Under the pieces are notes generated by a model. That model was not told where the DNA came from. It ran no database searches and saw only the letters and a list, made by a program, of their open reading frames with translations. From assembly GCA_035626155.1 (NCBI GenBank), contig DASPOF010000012.1, positions 1 to 64,000 on the forward strand: DNA of 64,000 nucleotides. Direction: 5' to 3'. The stretch is from DASPOF01 sp035626155 (lineage in GTDB: Bacteria; Desulfobacterota; Binatia; Binatales; Binataceae). This document shows positions 41,878 to 50,948 of this stretch, one piece after another (positions within the stretch are counted from its first letter, which is position 1; each line of letters begins with the position of its first letter). A program made the translations under genes and the position numbers.

Positions 41878-44559
41878 ATGAGCGGTGAAGGCACAGCGGC
41901 CTTTTTCGGACAGACACGCAGCCACAGGACCATCGCGGGCCTCGTTGCCGAGCGCGGCCGTACGCTCGGTGCGCCCGGGGCGAGCCGTGAATCTCGGCCG
42001 GTCCCGATGCTTTCCGATGAATGGTCCGCGCGGGTGGTCAGAATTGCCGCCGCGCTCATCGCGATCGCGGCCTTAATCGCCCTGGCGAAACCACGCAGCG
42101 CTCTGTCGGCGAGACCGCTCTGGGAGACTCGCTGTCTCGTCCTTAACCTCTGCATCGGGCTCATCGCGATCGGCCTCGGCTTCGCGCCGTGGTTCGCGCG
42201 ATACTGGCAGCCCGCCGGCTGGCTCCTTGGCGTTTCCGTCGTTGCAAACGCAACGGCCGCGGGAGTGGGCGACGGAAACATGGAGCTGCTCTGTGTGGCG
42301 CTGCTCCTGATGATCCTGGGTCCGGGCAATGTCCTGCCGTTGTCCGCCGGATGGCAGGCATCATTCAGCGCTGTTTGTCTTGGTGCGTGGGGTGTGGGAG
42401 CCGGCGTGGGGCCGCACGGTATCGCCGATTCGGCGTGGCCGTGGATCGCGATCCTCGCCGCGGCCGGACTTGCGCAATTCACCGCGACGCTTCGCGAGCG
42501 ACAGGCGGCCGGGCAAGCCGAATCGCAGCGGAGGGTTCGGGAGTGCGAAACCGAGTTGCGCAAGATGTTCGAAACCAGCCCCGACATGATCGCGATCAAC
42601 CGGCTGGCCGACGGCGAATTCATCGACCTCAACGAGGAATTCGATCGAAGCGGGTATGCGCGCGCGCAACTGCTGGGGCGTTCGGACGAAGAAGTCGGGC
42701 TGTGGGCCGACCCCGAAGAGCGCCGCCGCTTCTACGAACTGGCGCGTGCGCGCGGCGAAGTGCGCAACCTGGAAGCGTCGTTCCGCACCCGCGATGGCCA
42801 AATCGTGCCGATGCTGCTGTCGGCAGTGGTGGTCGAATTGGGCGGCGAGCCGTGCCTGCTCAGCGTCGCGCGAACCATCATGCGCCTTAAGCAGACGGAG
42901 CTCGAACTGGAGCAGGCGCGCGGACAGGCTCTGGCGGCCTCCCGCATCAAGTCCGAATTTCTGCACAACATCTCGCACGAGATCCGCACCCCGCTCCACG
43001 CGATTCTCGGAATGACCGAGCTGATGCTCGAAACCGAACTCACCGACGAGCAGCAGGGCTACCTCACCCGGATCGCCGCCAACGGCGCCGCGCTTCGCGA
43101 GCTGATCGACAGCATCCTCGATTTTTCCCGGGCCGAGAGCGGCCGGCTCGAACTCGAGCATACGGAGTTCGATCTCGAGGCGGTGCTCGACCGCGTGCTC
43201 GATACGATGGCGGCGCGCGCGCACGAAAAGGGGCTCGAACTCGCGGCGCGGATCGCGCCCGACGTCCCGGCGGCGGTGGGCGGCGACCCGGAGCGGCTCA
43301 GGCAAGTCCTGCTCAATCTGATCGGCAACGCGGTCAAGTTCACCGAGCGCGGCGAAGTCGTGCTCAACGTGTCTGCCGAGCCCGGCGAATCGGATCACGC
43401 GGTGCTGAAATTTTCAGTCGCCGATACCGGAATCGGAATTGCCAGGGACAAGCTCGAATCTGTGTTCGCAAGCTTTGCGCAGGCCGATTCGTCGATCACG
43501 CGCAGATACGGCGGCGCCGGGCTGGGGCTGGCGATCGCGAAGAATCTCGTCACGTTGATGGGCGGCCGGATCTGGGTCGAGAGCGAACCGGGAGAGGGAA
43601 GCACGTTCCATTTCACGGCGCGGCTCAAGCGGCAGAGCGCGGCCACGGTCGGCGCCCGATCGATGCCGGCCAACGCCGGCATTGCCGGAAAGCGCGTCCT
43701 GGTTGTCGATGGCGCACAGGTCAATCGCTCGATCATGCGGGAAATGCTCGAAAGATTGGGCGCCCAGGTGTCGGAGGCGGACTCGGTCGAGGCGGCCCTG
43801 ATGGCGCTGGAGCGCGCCCGTGATCTGCGCGATCCGTACCGGGTGACGATGCTCGACTGGCAGATGGCGGCCCCGGGCGGCGTCGAACTGGCCCGGCGCA
43901 TCCGCTCAAGCGGCGCGAGCGACGAGCTTGTCGGAATGCTGAGGTCGCACGGCCTGGACGGGCAATTGAAGGAGATGCGATCGGCGGGAATCGCACGTTA
44001 TCTGGTAAAGCCGATTCGCCGCGCCGATCTGCTCCATACGCTCGGGGCCGCGACCGGCGGCCATAAGAACGGTCGAGCGGCCCACGCCCCGTCGGCTGCA
44101 ACCCCTCCGATCGCGAGCGGCAAGGCTTTGAAAATCCTGCTTGCCGACGACTCGGACGACAATCGCAACCTGGTTGCGGCCTTCCTCAAGAACACCTCGT
44201 ATCAGATCGACCCGGTCGTGGATGGCGCACAGGCGGTCGAGCGATTTACCTCCGGCGTTTATGACCTCGTGCTGATGGATGTGCAGATGCCGGTGATGGA
44301 TGGACACACCGCGACCCGCCAAATCCGCGCCTGGGAGCGCGAGCGCGGCCGAGCCCCTACGCCGATCGTCGCACTGACCGCGGCGGCGCTTCCCGAATCC
44401 GTCGCCAAGAGCATCGAGGCGGGATGCAATGAGCACGTGACCAAACCGGTCAAGAAAGCGACGCTGCTGTCGGTAATCGACCGGCTGACGGCGGGGCAGG
44501 ATCGCGCGGCGGGTGCGCGCATGCTCGAGCATATCGGCGCGCCCGTCCCGCAGCACTGA
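41878..44559 (+). CDS. Hybrid sensor histidine kinase with membrane, PAS and two receiver domains
   Basis: The 893-aa kinase has several hydrophobic helices in residues about 45-195 (for example VVRIAAALIAIAALIALA), then a PAS domain (about 220-345, from FETSPDMIAINRLADGE). The HisKA motif is HNISHEIRTPLHAILG with phosphorylated His 367. HATPase motifs follow: LIGNAVKFTE, DTGIGIARDKLESVF, GAGLGLAIAK. Receiver 1 keeps Asp 660 (MLDWQM) but its acidic pocket reads VVDGAQ, so it may be weak. Receiver 2 is standard: ADDSDDNRNL, Asp 801 (LMDVQMPVMDG) and a Lys in VTKPVKK. There is no output domain. ATG 41878 follows GAAGGGAT; ATG 42007 is an alternative. Confidence 0.9.
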   Translation: MSGEGTAAFFGQTRSHRTIAGLVAERGRTLGAPGASRESRPVPMLSDEWSARVVRIAAALIAIAALIALAKPRSALSARPLWETRCLVLNLCIGLIAIGLGFAPWFARYWQPAGWLLGVSVVANATAAGVGDGNMELLCVALLLMILGPGNVLPLSAGWQASFSAVCLGAWGVGAGVGPHGIADSAWPWIAILAAAGLAQFTATLRERQAAGQAESQRRVRECETELRKMFETSPDMIAINRLADGEFIDLNEEFDRSGYARAQLLGRSDEEVGLWADPEERRRFYELARARGEVRNLEASFRTRDGQIVPMLLSAVVVELGGEPCLLSVARTIMRLKQTELELEQARGQALAASRIKSEFLHNISHEIRTPLHAILGMTELMLETELTDEQQGYLTRIAANGAALRELIDSILDFSRAESGRLELEHTEFDLEAVLDRVLDTMAARAHEKGLELAARIAPDVPAAVGGDPERLRQVLLNLIGNAVKFTERGEVVLNVSAEPGESDHAVLKFSVADTGIGIARDKLESVFASFAQADSSITRRYGGAGLGLAIAKNLVTLMGGRIWVESEPGEGSTFHFTARLKRQSAATVGARSMPANAGIAGKRVLVVDGAQVNRSIMREMLERLGAQVSEADSVEAALMALERARDLRDPYRVTMLDWQMAAPGGVELARRIRSSGASDELVGMLRSHGLDGQLKEMRSAGIARYLVKPIRRADLLHTLGAATGGHKNGRAAHAPSAATPPIASGKALKILLADDSDDNRNLVAAFLKNTSYQIDPVVDGAQAVERFTSGVYDLVLMDVQMPVMDGHTATRQIRAWERERGRAPTPIVALTAAALPESVAKSIEAGCNEHVTKPVKKATLLSVIDRLTAGQDRAAGARMLEHIGAPVPQH

Positions 44560-44576
44560 CCGCGCGCATCGCGCGG
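44560..44576. terminator. Hairpin between the kinase and sulfate-transport genes
   Basis: CCGCGCG (44560-44566) pairs perfectly with CGCGCGG (44570-44576) across three bases, directly after the kinase stop codon and facing the end of cysA. There is no T run. Confidence 0.4.
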
Positions 44577-44616
44577 GCGAAGCGCTCGCGCACGAATTCA
44601 TCGCGCCCTGGCGCGG

Positions 44617-45687
44617 CTAAATCTGGTAGGTGAAAGCGCTGCTCTCCTTCGGGCCGACAAAGACTTCGCTGCCGGGCTCGATTCTGAGCGCGCGGTATCG
44701 CTCGTGATTGATCTCGACCTGCACCGGGTCGCCCCATTGCGCAACCAGTTCGACTTTGACTTGCGGCCCGGCGGGATTGACGTTCTTGACCGTCGCGCGA
44801 AAGCTCTTTTCGCCCACCGGCGTGTGGTCGATTTCGAGCAGGTGCGGCCGGACGTAAAGGACCGCGCGGCCGTTGGAGGCTTGGACGTGTTGGTGGGTCA
44901 CATCCACTTCGAGCGCCGTGTCGCCGAGATACACGCGTCCGTTCTCAATCCGCCCGTGAAACAGGTTCACGTTGCCGAGAAAGTTGTACACGAAGGCATT
45001 GGCGGGATTGTGATAAACCTCCTCGGGCGTGCCGATTTGCTCGATGCGCCCGGCGTTCAGGATGACCACGCGGTCGGCGAGTTCCAGCGCCTCGTCCTGG
45101 TCGTGCGTGACGAACACGCTGGTGACGTGCAACTGCTGGTGCAGGCGCTTGAGCCACTGCCTCAGCTCCTGGCGCACCTTCGCATCGAGCGATCCGAACG
45201 GCTCATCGAGCAGCAGCACGCTGGGCTCGACCGCAAGCGTGCGGGCCAGCGCGACGCGCTGGCGCTGGCCGCCGGACAGTTGCGAGGGGTAGCGGTCGGC
45301 GAGAAAGTCGAGCTGTACCAGGGCGAGGAGTTCGTGCACGCGGGCGGCGATCTTGCGCTCGGGCAGGCGCTCGCGGCGCGGACGGACTTTAAGCCCGAAG
45401 GCGACGTTCTGGAACACGGTCATGTGCCGGAACAGCGCGTAATGCTGAAAGACGAAACCGACCCCCCGATCCCGCACGCTCATCGCGGCCGCATCCTCGC
45501 CATGGAATCGCACGCTTCCGCTGTCCGCGGTCTCCAGCCCCGCGATGATCCGCAGAAGCGTCGTCTTGCCCGATCCCGACAGCCCGAGCAGCGCGACCAG
45601 CTCGCCGGTGGCGATCTCGAGATCGACCCGCTCGAGCGCGACGAAATTGCCGAAGGTCTTGCGAACTGCGGTGAGTTCTATGCTCAT
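44617..45687 (-). CDS. cysA: Sulfate/thiosulfate ABC transporter ATP-binding protein
   Basis: The 356-aa ATPase has Walker A LLGLSGSGKTTLLRIIAGLE, signature LSGGQRQRVALARTLA, Walker B VLLLDEPFGSLDAKVR and a switch His (FVTHDQDEALELADR). The C-terminal TOBE-like regulatory domain (residues about 240-356) includes VLYVRPHLLEID, usual for CysA. It powers uptake of sulfate or thiosulfate by the two permeases encoded upstream. It overlaps cysW by four bases (ATGA) and is the last gene of the operon, followed by a hairpin. Confidence 0.95.
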   Translation of the reverse strand: MSIELTAVRKTFGNFVALERVDLEIATGELVALLGLSGSGKTTLLRIIAGLETADSGSVRFHGEDAAAMSVRDRGVGFVFQHYALFRHMTVFQNVAFGLKVRPRRERLPERKIAARVHELLALVQLDFLADRYPSQLSGGQRQRVALARTLAVEPSVLLLDEPFGSLDAKVRQELRQWLKRLHQQLHVTSVFVTHDQDEALELADRVVILNAGRIEQIGTPEEVYHNPANAFVYNFLGNVNLFHGRIENGRVYLGDTALEVDVTHQHVQASNGRAVLYVRPHLLEIDHTPVGEKSFRATVKNVNPAGPQVKVELVAQWGDPVQVEINHERYRALRIEPGSEVFVGPKESSAFTYQI

Positions 45688-46589
45688 GCGGCCATCCGTG
45701 CGTCGGACTCAGGGCGCTGGCGAGGTGTAGCCGATTCGATCCTGGCCGCCAGCGCGTGCTTCAGCAGCAGGGTCGCCAATGAAAGCAGGGTCAGCAGCGA
45801 TGCGACCGCAAAGGCGGGCGCGAACTGATAGTCGTCGTAAAGGATTTCGACATACAGCGGCATCGTGTTCGTCAGCCCCCGAATATGGCCGGACACGACC
45901 GACACCGCACCGAACTCGCCCATCGCGCGCGCGCTGGTCAGCACGGTCCCGTACAGGATGCCCCATTTGACGTTGGGCAGCGTGACGCGAAAGAAGGTCT
46001 GCCATCCGCGGGCGCCCAGCACCACCGCCGCTTCCTCCTCATCGCGCCCCGATGCCTGCATGACCGGGATCAGCTCGCGAGCGGCGATCGGGAAGGTGAC
46101 GAAGATCGTCGCGAGCACGATTGCGGGTTCGGCGAAAATGATCCGGATGCCGTGGGCGGCGAGTGCTCCCCCGATCGGGGTATGCACGCCGAGCAGCAGG
46201 ACGAACAGCAATCCCGAGATGACCGGCGATACCGAGAACGGCAAATCGATCAACGTGATGAGCGCCTGCTTGCCGCGAAAATCGAAGCGAGCGATTGCCC
46301 ATGCCGCCGCAACCCCGAACGCGACGTTCAGCGGAACTGCGATCGCCGCGGTCAGCAAAGTCAGGCGAACCGCGGCGAGCGCCTCCTCGGAGGAGATCGC
46401 CGCCAGGTACGGGCCAAGCCCCTTTTCCAGCGCCTTGGCAAACACTGCCACCACCGGCAGGAACAGGAACAGGCCGAGGAAGCCCAGCGCCGTTGCCGTC
46501 AGCGCGAACTGGACGACCGGCGGATCCGCGCGGGCCGGCCGCGCCACAGAATTGTCACGCGTGCTGAGCCAGCCGAAGTTTTCGAACAT
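45684..46589 (-). CDS. cysW: Sulfate ABC transporter permease CysW
   Basis: The 301-aa inner-membrane permease has six predicted helices, the first at about residues 28-50 (ALTATALGFLGLFLFLPVVAV). The family features are DLPFSVSPVISGLLFVLLLG, the EAA-type loop EEEAAVVLGARGWQTFFRVT near residue 197, and RAMGEFGAVSVVSGHIRG near 232, the CysW hallmark. It pairs with CysT. The gene lies 12 bases downstream of cysT and overlaps cysA. Confidence 0.94.
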   Translation of the reverse strand: MFENFGWLSTRDNSVARPARADPPVVQFALTATALGFLGLFLFLPVVAVFAKALEKGLGPYLAAISSEEALAAVRLTLLTAAIAVPLNVAFGVAAAWAIARFDFRGKQALITLIDLPFSVSPVISGLLFVLLLGVHTPIGGALAAHGIRIIFAEPAIVLATIFVTFPIAARELIPVMQASGRDEEEAAVVLGARGWQTFFRVTLPNVKWGILYGTVLTSARAMGEFGAVSVVSGHIRGLTNTMPLYVEILYDDYQFAPAFAVASLLTLLSLATLLLKHALAARIESATPRQRPESDARMAA

Positions 46590-46601
46590 GGTTCCCCCGC
46601 C

Positions 46602-47441
46602 TTAAGCCGCAAGGCGCCGTCCGCTCGAGTGCCCGAGCAGATTCACCACCAGCAGCAGAGCGAACGACAGCCCGAGCATCACGATCGCGATCGCGGTCGC
46701 GCCCGCGTAGTCGAACTGCTCGAGCTTGCTCATGATCAGCAGCGGGGCTACCTCGGTGCGCATCGGCATGTTGCCCGAGATGAAGACCACCGAGCCGTAC
46801 TCGCCGAGCCCGCGCGCAAAGGCGAGCGCGAAGCCCGCGAGCAGCGCGGGCAAAAGCGCCGGCGCGGTGACGCGCACGAAGGTCTGCGCGCGGCTTGCCC
46901 CCAGCGTCGCCGCGGCCTCCTCGAGTTCCGGATCGAGTTCCTCCACCACCGGCTGCACGGTCCGCACCACGAATGGCAGCCCTACGAAGACCAGCGCGAC
47001 CACCACGCCCGGCGGGGCGAACGCGATCTTGAAATCGATCAAATCGAACCAGCGGCCGACCCATCCGCCGCTCGCATACAGCGCGGTCAAGGTGATCCCG
47101 GCCACCGAGGTCGGTAGCGCGAATGGCAGATCGACCATCGCATCGACCAGCCGGCGCGCCGGGAACTCATAGCGCACCAGTGTCCAGGCGACGATGAAGC
47201 CCATGATCGCGTTCACCGCCGCGGCCGCGAGCGCCGCACCGAAGCTGAGCCGCAGCGCGGCGAGCGTCCGCGCCGATGAGACCGCGGCCCAGAACTCGCG
47301 CCCGCTCAACGTTGCGGTCTTGAAAAAAATCGTCGAGAGCGGAACCACCACGACCACGGCCAGATACGCGAGCGTCCAGGCAAGCGTCAGGCGGAAGCCC
47401 GGCAACACGCGGCGATTGCGGATGATTCTCGGCTCTGCCAT
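46602..47441 (-). CDS. cysT: Sulfate ABC transporter permease CysT
   Basis: The 279-aa permease has the CysT/CysU features: AWTLAYLAVVVVVPLSTIFF as first helix, DLPFALPTSVAGITLTALYA near residue 110, the EAA-type loop LEEAAATLGASRAQTFVRVT near 178, and GLGEYGSVVFISGNMP near 215. The stop of sbp overlaps its first base, so the two are translated together. It makes the membrane channel with CysW. Confidence 0.94.
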   Translation of the reverse strand: MAEPRIIRNRRVLPGFRLTLAWTLAYLAVVVVVPLSTIFFKTATLSGREFWAAVSSARTLAALRLSFGAALAAAAVNAIMGFIVAWTLVRYEFPARRLVDAMVDLPFALPTSVAGITLTALYASGGWVGRWFDLIDFKIAFAPPGVVVALVFVGLPFVVRTVQPVVEELDPELEEAAATLGASRAQTFVRVTAPALLPALLAGFALAFARGLGEYGSVVFISGNMPMRTEVAPLLIMSKLEQFDYAGATAIAIVMLGLSFALLLVVNLLGHSSGRRLAA

Positions 47442-48514
47442 CAGCTTCCCGGTTGGTAGATCTGGTCGAACAGGCCGCCGTCGGCAAAATGTTTTTTCTG
47501 TGCGTTCTGCCAGCCGCCGAACACCTCATCGACGGTGAACATCTTGATGTCGGGGAATTGCGACTTGTACTTCGCTGCGACCGAAGCGAGCCGCGGCCGG
47601 TAGAAGTTGCGCGCGATGACTTCCTGGCCCGGCTCGGAGTACAAATATTGGAGGTAGGCGAGCGCGACGCTGGTGGTGCCTCGGCGCTGTGCGACACCAT
47701 CCACCAGCGCGACCGGCGGTTCCGCCAGGATGCTCACCGACGGCGTCACGACCTCGAACTTGCCGGCGCCGAACTCCTTCAGCGCCATGAGCGCCTCGCT
47801 CTCCCACGCGATCAGGACGTCGCCAATGTCCCGCTCGACAAAGGTCGTGGTCGCGCCGCGCGCGCCGGAATCGAGGACGGGTACGTTGCGGTAGAGCCGC
47901 GTGATGAAGTCGCGCGCCTTCGCCTCGTTGCCGCCGTTGCTCTTGAGCGCGTATCCCCACGCGGCCAGGTAGTTCCAGCGCGCGCCGCCCGAGGTCTTCG
48001 GATTCGGGGTGATGACCGAGATGCCAGGCCGTACCAGGTCGCCCCAGTCGTGGATTCCCTTGGGATTGCCCTTGCGAACCAGGAGCACGATGGTCGAGGT
48101 GTAGGGGCAACTGTTGTCCGCAAGCCGCTTCTGCCAGTTGCGCGGAAGCGATCCGGTTTTCTCGGCGATCGCATCGATGTCGTACGCGAGCGCGAGCGTG
48201 ACCACATCGGCGTCCAGCCCGTCGATCACCGCGCGCGCCTGCTTGCCCGATCCGCCGTGCGACTGGTTGATCGTGATGTCCTGGCCGGTCTTCGACTTCC
48301 AGTATTTCTGGAAGACCGCGTTGTAATCCTGGTAAAGCTCGCGGGTCGGATCGTACGAAACATTCAGAATCGTCTGGCCCGCCAACGCAGTGCCCGCGCC
48401 GAAAGCGGCGAACATGAGTATCGACGCCGCGAGCAGAGCCGCAAAGCGCCGGAGAGCGATCGCAGGCGCGCTCGTGGCCGGGAGCATCGTTATTGAGTCG
48501 TGTTGCGGCGCCAT
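47441..48514 (-). CDS. sbp: Periplasmic sulfate-binding protein
   Basis: The 357-aa protein has a signal peptide (hydrophobic core FAALLAASILMFAAFGAGTA, cleavage after ALA). The mature protein starts GQTILNVSYDPTRELYQDYN, the Sbp/CysP signature. Family motifs include INQSHGGSGKQARAV, NPKTSGGARWNYLAAW and YNVPVLDSGARGATTTF-like VPVLDSGARGATTTFV, which make the sulfate site. It binds sulfate tightly and hands it to CysTW. The start ATG 48514 lies two bases after the porin stop; ATG 48487 would also give a signal peptide. Confidence 0.95.
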   Translation of the reverse strand: MAPQHDSITMLPATSAPAIALRRFAALLAASILMFAAFGAGTALAGQTILNVSYDPTRELYQDYNAVFQKYWKSKTGQDITINQSHGGSGKQARAVIDGLDADVVTLALAYDIDAIAEKTGSLPRNWQKRLADNSCPYTSTIVLLVRKGNPKGIHDWGDLVRPGISVITPNPKTSGGARWNYLAAWGYALKSNGGNEAKARDFITRLYRNVPVLDSGARGATTTFVERDIGDVLIAWESEALMALKEFGAGKFEVVTPSVSILAEPPVALVDGVAQRRGTTSVALAYLQYLYSEPGQEVIARNFYRPRLASVAAKYKSQFPDIKMFTVDEVFGGWQNAQKKHFADGGLFDQIYQPGS

Positions 48515-48516
48515 AG

Positions 48517-49962
48517 CTAGAACTGCAACTGCAGCATCGTGAGGATTCCCTCTTCGGCTGGACGGTTATGGTTATGCGCCGCGCCGAGCGTGAAGCTGTT
48601 GCGCGCGTAGACGGTCTGGAGCTTCACGTTTCGATTGAGGTACCAGTCCAGCCCAGCCGCAAATTCCAAATCCTCGCGTGCCGAAACCGTGGGATCGGCG
48701 AATCCAAGCGTGAACGCATTGCGATCGACGAGCAGTTGGTCGATGCGCGCGACCAGCTCGATTGCTCCCCATCTGCCGGCGAGGGGATCGAAGTCGTAGC
48801 GGGGCCGAACGCCGTCGTACGCGGTTGCATCGCCGGTCAGCACGTATCCCGCGGTGAGATTCCACGCCTGGTCATCGATTCCTTGTGCGATCTCGTACTC
48901 GTGCGCGTGTTTCTTGCCCTTCTTTTTCGGGAGGAAGGCCGTTCTTCCCACCTGCTGCCAGTTCTCCACGTACTCGCCGAACAAAACGAAGGGGCCGTAG
49001 TAGTAGTTGAACTGCGGAGAGATCCGGTAGCGTTCGCCGGCTGCAAAGACTCCCGTCTTGTACGTGAAGAACGTGTTCTGGAAAGTCGATTTGAAAGAGT
49101 CCAGAACCGTGCTCCCACGGTCATCGCCGAACGAAGCCCCCAGTCCCACACCAAAGCCCTGGAAGGGCTCGGCTCCAAGCGTGCGGAATGGATGGAGAAA
49201 CAGGCGGCCGGCAAAATCCTTGGGACTGTTCGTGGACGTGTCCACCGACGCGGTGTTGTCCGGCACCACGTTCATCACCGAGAACTTGTACTCGACGGTT
49301 TTGTCGAAGAAATCTCCGTGCAGCGCGGCTCCGATGGAGCGATCCGGCACGAGGTCCGTCACGAGCGAGCGCTCGGGGAGCTCCAGATAGCGGTCATCCT
49401 GCAAGCGCTCCAGCCCGACGGGTTCTTTGAATTTTCCGGCCTCGAGTTGGTAGTGGTCGAAATAATGGATGTCGGTGTACGCATCCTGGACGGTCGTGGC
49501 TCCCTGTCCAAAGTCCGTCAGGATACGGAAGTCGTAGTACTTGCCGACGGTGCCCTCGAGATATGGCCTGATGCGCCTCATGACGAACGTGCTGCTGACG
49601 CCTGCTGGCTCCTGGCTCATGTAGAAGCGGCCTTCCGCCTGGGTCCAGCCCCCGATGTGGAGCTGATAACTCTGGTCGGGCGACTTGATGAAGAATCCAT
49701 CCTTGCTCGCCTGGATGACCGGCATGGTGAGCGCGTTATCGTGCTGCGTCTTTTCATCGGCCTGAAGCTTGTGGTCGATGACGGTGACCTTCTGGTCGAG
49801 CGCCTCGAGCGCTTCTATTTTGCGTTGCAGTTCCTGCACTTGCTGCTTCAGTTCGGCGATTGCCTCGCCCTGCGGTTGCGCCGGCTCTGCATACGATGTT
49901 GCACCGCGCGATAGCGCCGCGAGCAGGGCCGCCGCGATGACCGGCCACGTGTGTTTCCTCAA
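48517..49962 (-). CDS. Outer-membrane porin, OprO/OprP (phosphate-selective porin) family
   Basis: The 481-aa protein has a signal peptide (cleavage after SYA, near residue 25). A coiled-coil stretch follows at about residues 33-70 (AIAELKQQVQELQRKIEALE), then a 16-stranded barrel pattern with SYQLHIGGWTQAEGRFYMSQ, YLEGTVGKYYDFRILTDFGQ and a C-terminal Phe (LQLQF) as porins need for insertion. OprP-type porins take anions; next to sbp this one probably admits sulfate rather than phosphate. The start is TTG 49962, preceded by AAAGGAG. It is the first gene in the transport operon, with a 128-base gap to yezD. Confidence 0.88.
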   Translation of the reverse strand: MRKHTWPVIAAALLAALSRGATSYAEPAQPQGEAIAELKQQVQELQRKIEALEALDQKVTVIDHKLQADEKTQHDNALTMPVIQASKDGFFIKSPDQSYQLHIGGWTQAEGRFYMSQEPAGVSSTFVMRRIRPYLEGTVGKYYDFRILTDFGQGATTVQDAYTDIHYFDHYQLEAGKFKEPVGLERLQDDRYLELPERSLVTDLVPDRSIGAALHGDFFDKTVEYKFSVMNVVPDNTASVDTSTNSPKDFAGRLFLHPFRTLGAEPFQGFGVGLGASFGDDRGSTVLDSFKSTFQNTFFTYKTGVFAAGERYRISPQFNYYYGPFVLFGEYVENWQQVGRTAFLPKKKGKKHAHEYEIAQGIDDQAWNLTAGYVLTGDATAYDGVRPRYDFDPLAGRWGAIELVARIDQLLVDRNAFTLGFADPTVSAREDLEFAAGLDWYLNRNVKLQTVYARNSFTLGAAHNHNRPAEEGILTMLQLQF

Positions 49963-50090
49963 GGTGGAATCTCCTTTCCATCTGGGAACCTCCGGTGGTC
50001 CGGTCAGTTCGGGGTTCGCTAATCGAATGAATATCCGGGTCTTTTGAATCCCTCTTCGGTCTGGTTTTGGGGGTTTCGCGAGCGAGCCGC

Positions 50091-50288
50091 TTATCGCCGC
50101 TCGCCTTTGTCGAAGCGGAACTTTTCCTTGCGCTCGATTTGAATCACGCGGGAGTCCTGGATGACGATTTCGACCGAGCCGAACCGCACGCCTTTAATCG
50201 CGTTTGCGATGGCGCGCATGGTTTGTTGGCAAGAATCGGCTTGGGGGAGGTCGCCAATCTGGCTTTTGAGCAGGAGTTCGGGTTTCAT
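50091..50288 (-). CDS. YezD-family (DUF2292) small protein
   Basis: The 65-aa protein ends in the YezD pattern: AIKGVRFGSVEIVIQDSRVI followed by QIERKEKFRF. YezD-like genes lie in sulfur-assimilation operons, and in Bacillus yezD belongs to the CymR (an Rrf2-type regulator) regulon; the molecular role is unknown. Here it is placed between an Rrf2 gene and a sulfate transport operon, which agrees. Its upstream region carries a motif also found before the Rrf2 gene. Confidence 0.85.
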   Translation of the reverse strand: MKPELLLKSQIGDLPQADSCQQTMRAIANAIKGVRFGSVEIVIQDSRVIQIERKEKFRFDKGERR

Positions 50289-50290
50289 GA

Positions 50291-50308
50291 TTTACTCTAT
50301 TGGATTAG
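50291..50308. promoter_or_regulatory. Shared motif upstream of yezD, candidate Rrf2 operator
   Basis: TTTACTCTATTGGATTAG lies 3-20 bases upstream of the yezD start codon. Its first part, TTTACTCTA, then two bases and GG, also occurs at 50794-50814 in front of the Rrf2 gene, in the other orientation. Shared motifs at these two starts suggest a common regulator. Confidence 0.45.
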
Positions 50309-50331
50309 TAGCCTGACGCGCCAAAAAAAGA

Positions 50332-50790
50332 TCAAATCGCGAAACTGAGCGCCTCGCCACCCGACACTGCGACCTCGACCCGCTTGAGCATGTCGGCGAG
50401 AGTCGTCGAATCGAGGATTTTTGCAGTCGCATCGCGGACGTCCTTCATCACCATCCGAATGCCGCATGTGCGCTCGTCGCGGCACTCGCTGCATCGCATG
50501 TAGGCCGTCTTGCTCGCGCACGGGAGTGGCGCCAAAGGCCCGTCCAGCACGCGGATCACATGGCCGATGCTGATCTGCTGAGGCGGCCGGCCGAGGAAAT
50601 AGCCCCCGCCTTTTCCTTTCTTGCTTTGAAGTATGCCCTGGTTCTTGAGTTCGAGAAGAATGAGTTCGAGGAACTTTTGCGGAACATCCTCGCGCCTGGC
50701 GATCTCGGATATCAGTACCGGTCCCTGGCCGTACTCCTTAGCGAGCACCATCATCGCCTTTAGCGCGTATTTGGTTTTCTTAGACAACAT
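50332..50790 (-). CDS. Rrf2-family transcriptional regulator (CymR/IscR-like)
   Basis: The 152-aa protein has the Rrf2 winged helix: SKKTKYALKAMMVLAKEYGQ, EIARREDVPQKFLELILLEL and KGKGGGYFLGRPPQQI. Three cysteines near residues 91, 99 and 102, plus one near 108 (PCASKTAYMRCSECRDERTC), match the spacing region where IscR binds a 2Fe-2S cluster, so a metal cluster or thiol switch is likely. Next to yezD and the sulfate operon it is a probable sulfur-response regulator. ATG 50790 matches the family start; the frame upstream is not used. Confidence 0.9.
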   Translation of the reverse strand: MLSKKTKYALKAMMVLAKEYGQGPVLISEIARREDVPQKFLELILLELKNQGILQSKKGKGGGYFLGRPPQQISIGHVIRVLDGPLAPLPCASKTAYMRCSECRDERTCGIRMVMKDVRDATAKILDSTTLADMLKRVEVAVSGGEALSFAI

Positions 50791-50793
50791 GGT

Positions 50794-50814
50794 CAATCGA
50801 ACCGGTAGAGTAAA
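50794..50814. promoter_or_regulatory. Shared motif upstream of the Rrf2 gene, candidate operator
   Basis: On the minus strand the bases read TTTACTCTACCGGTTCGATTG, ending three bases before the regulator start codon. TTTACTCTA-N2-GG matches the site before yezD, consistent with self-control. Confidence 0.45.
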
Positions 50815-50948
50815 GATCAGGGCCAAACCTGTCAAGCCGCCCGAGGGCCGCAATTCCAGGCGCCGCGGCCGAAGCCGCGCGAGGCGGGGACGCGCGATTT
50901 TCGACCTGCCCGGTTGGCTCGCACCGGCGAAGACTGCCGTGGGCGCGT

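Noticed and set aside
48517..49962. Phosphate uptake porin as a literal name
   Set aside because: The fold family is OprO/P, but the operon is for sulfate and the anion preference cannot be read directly.
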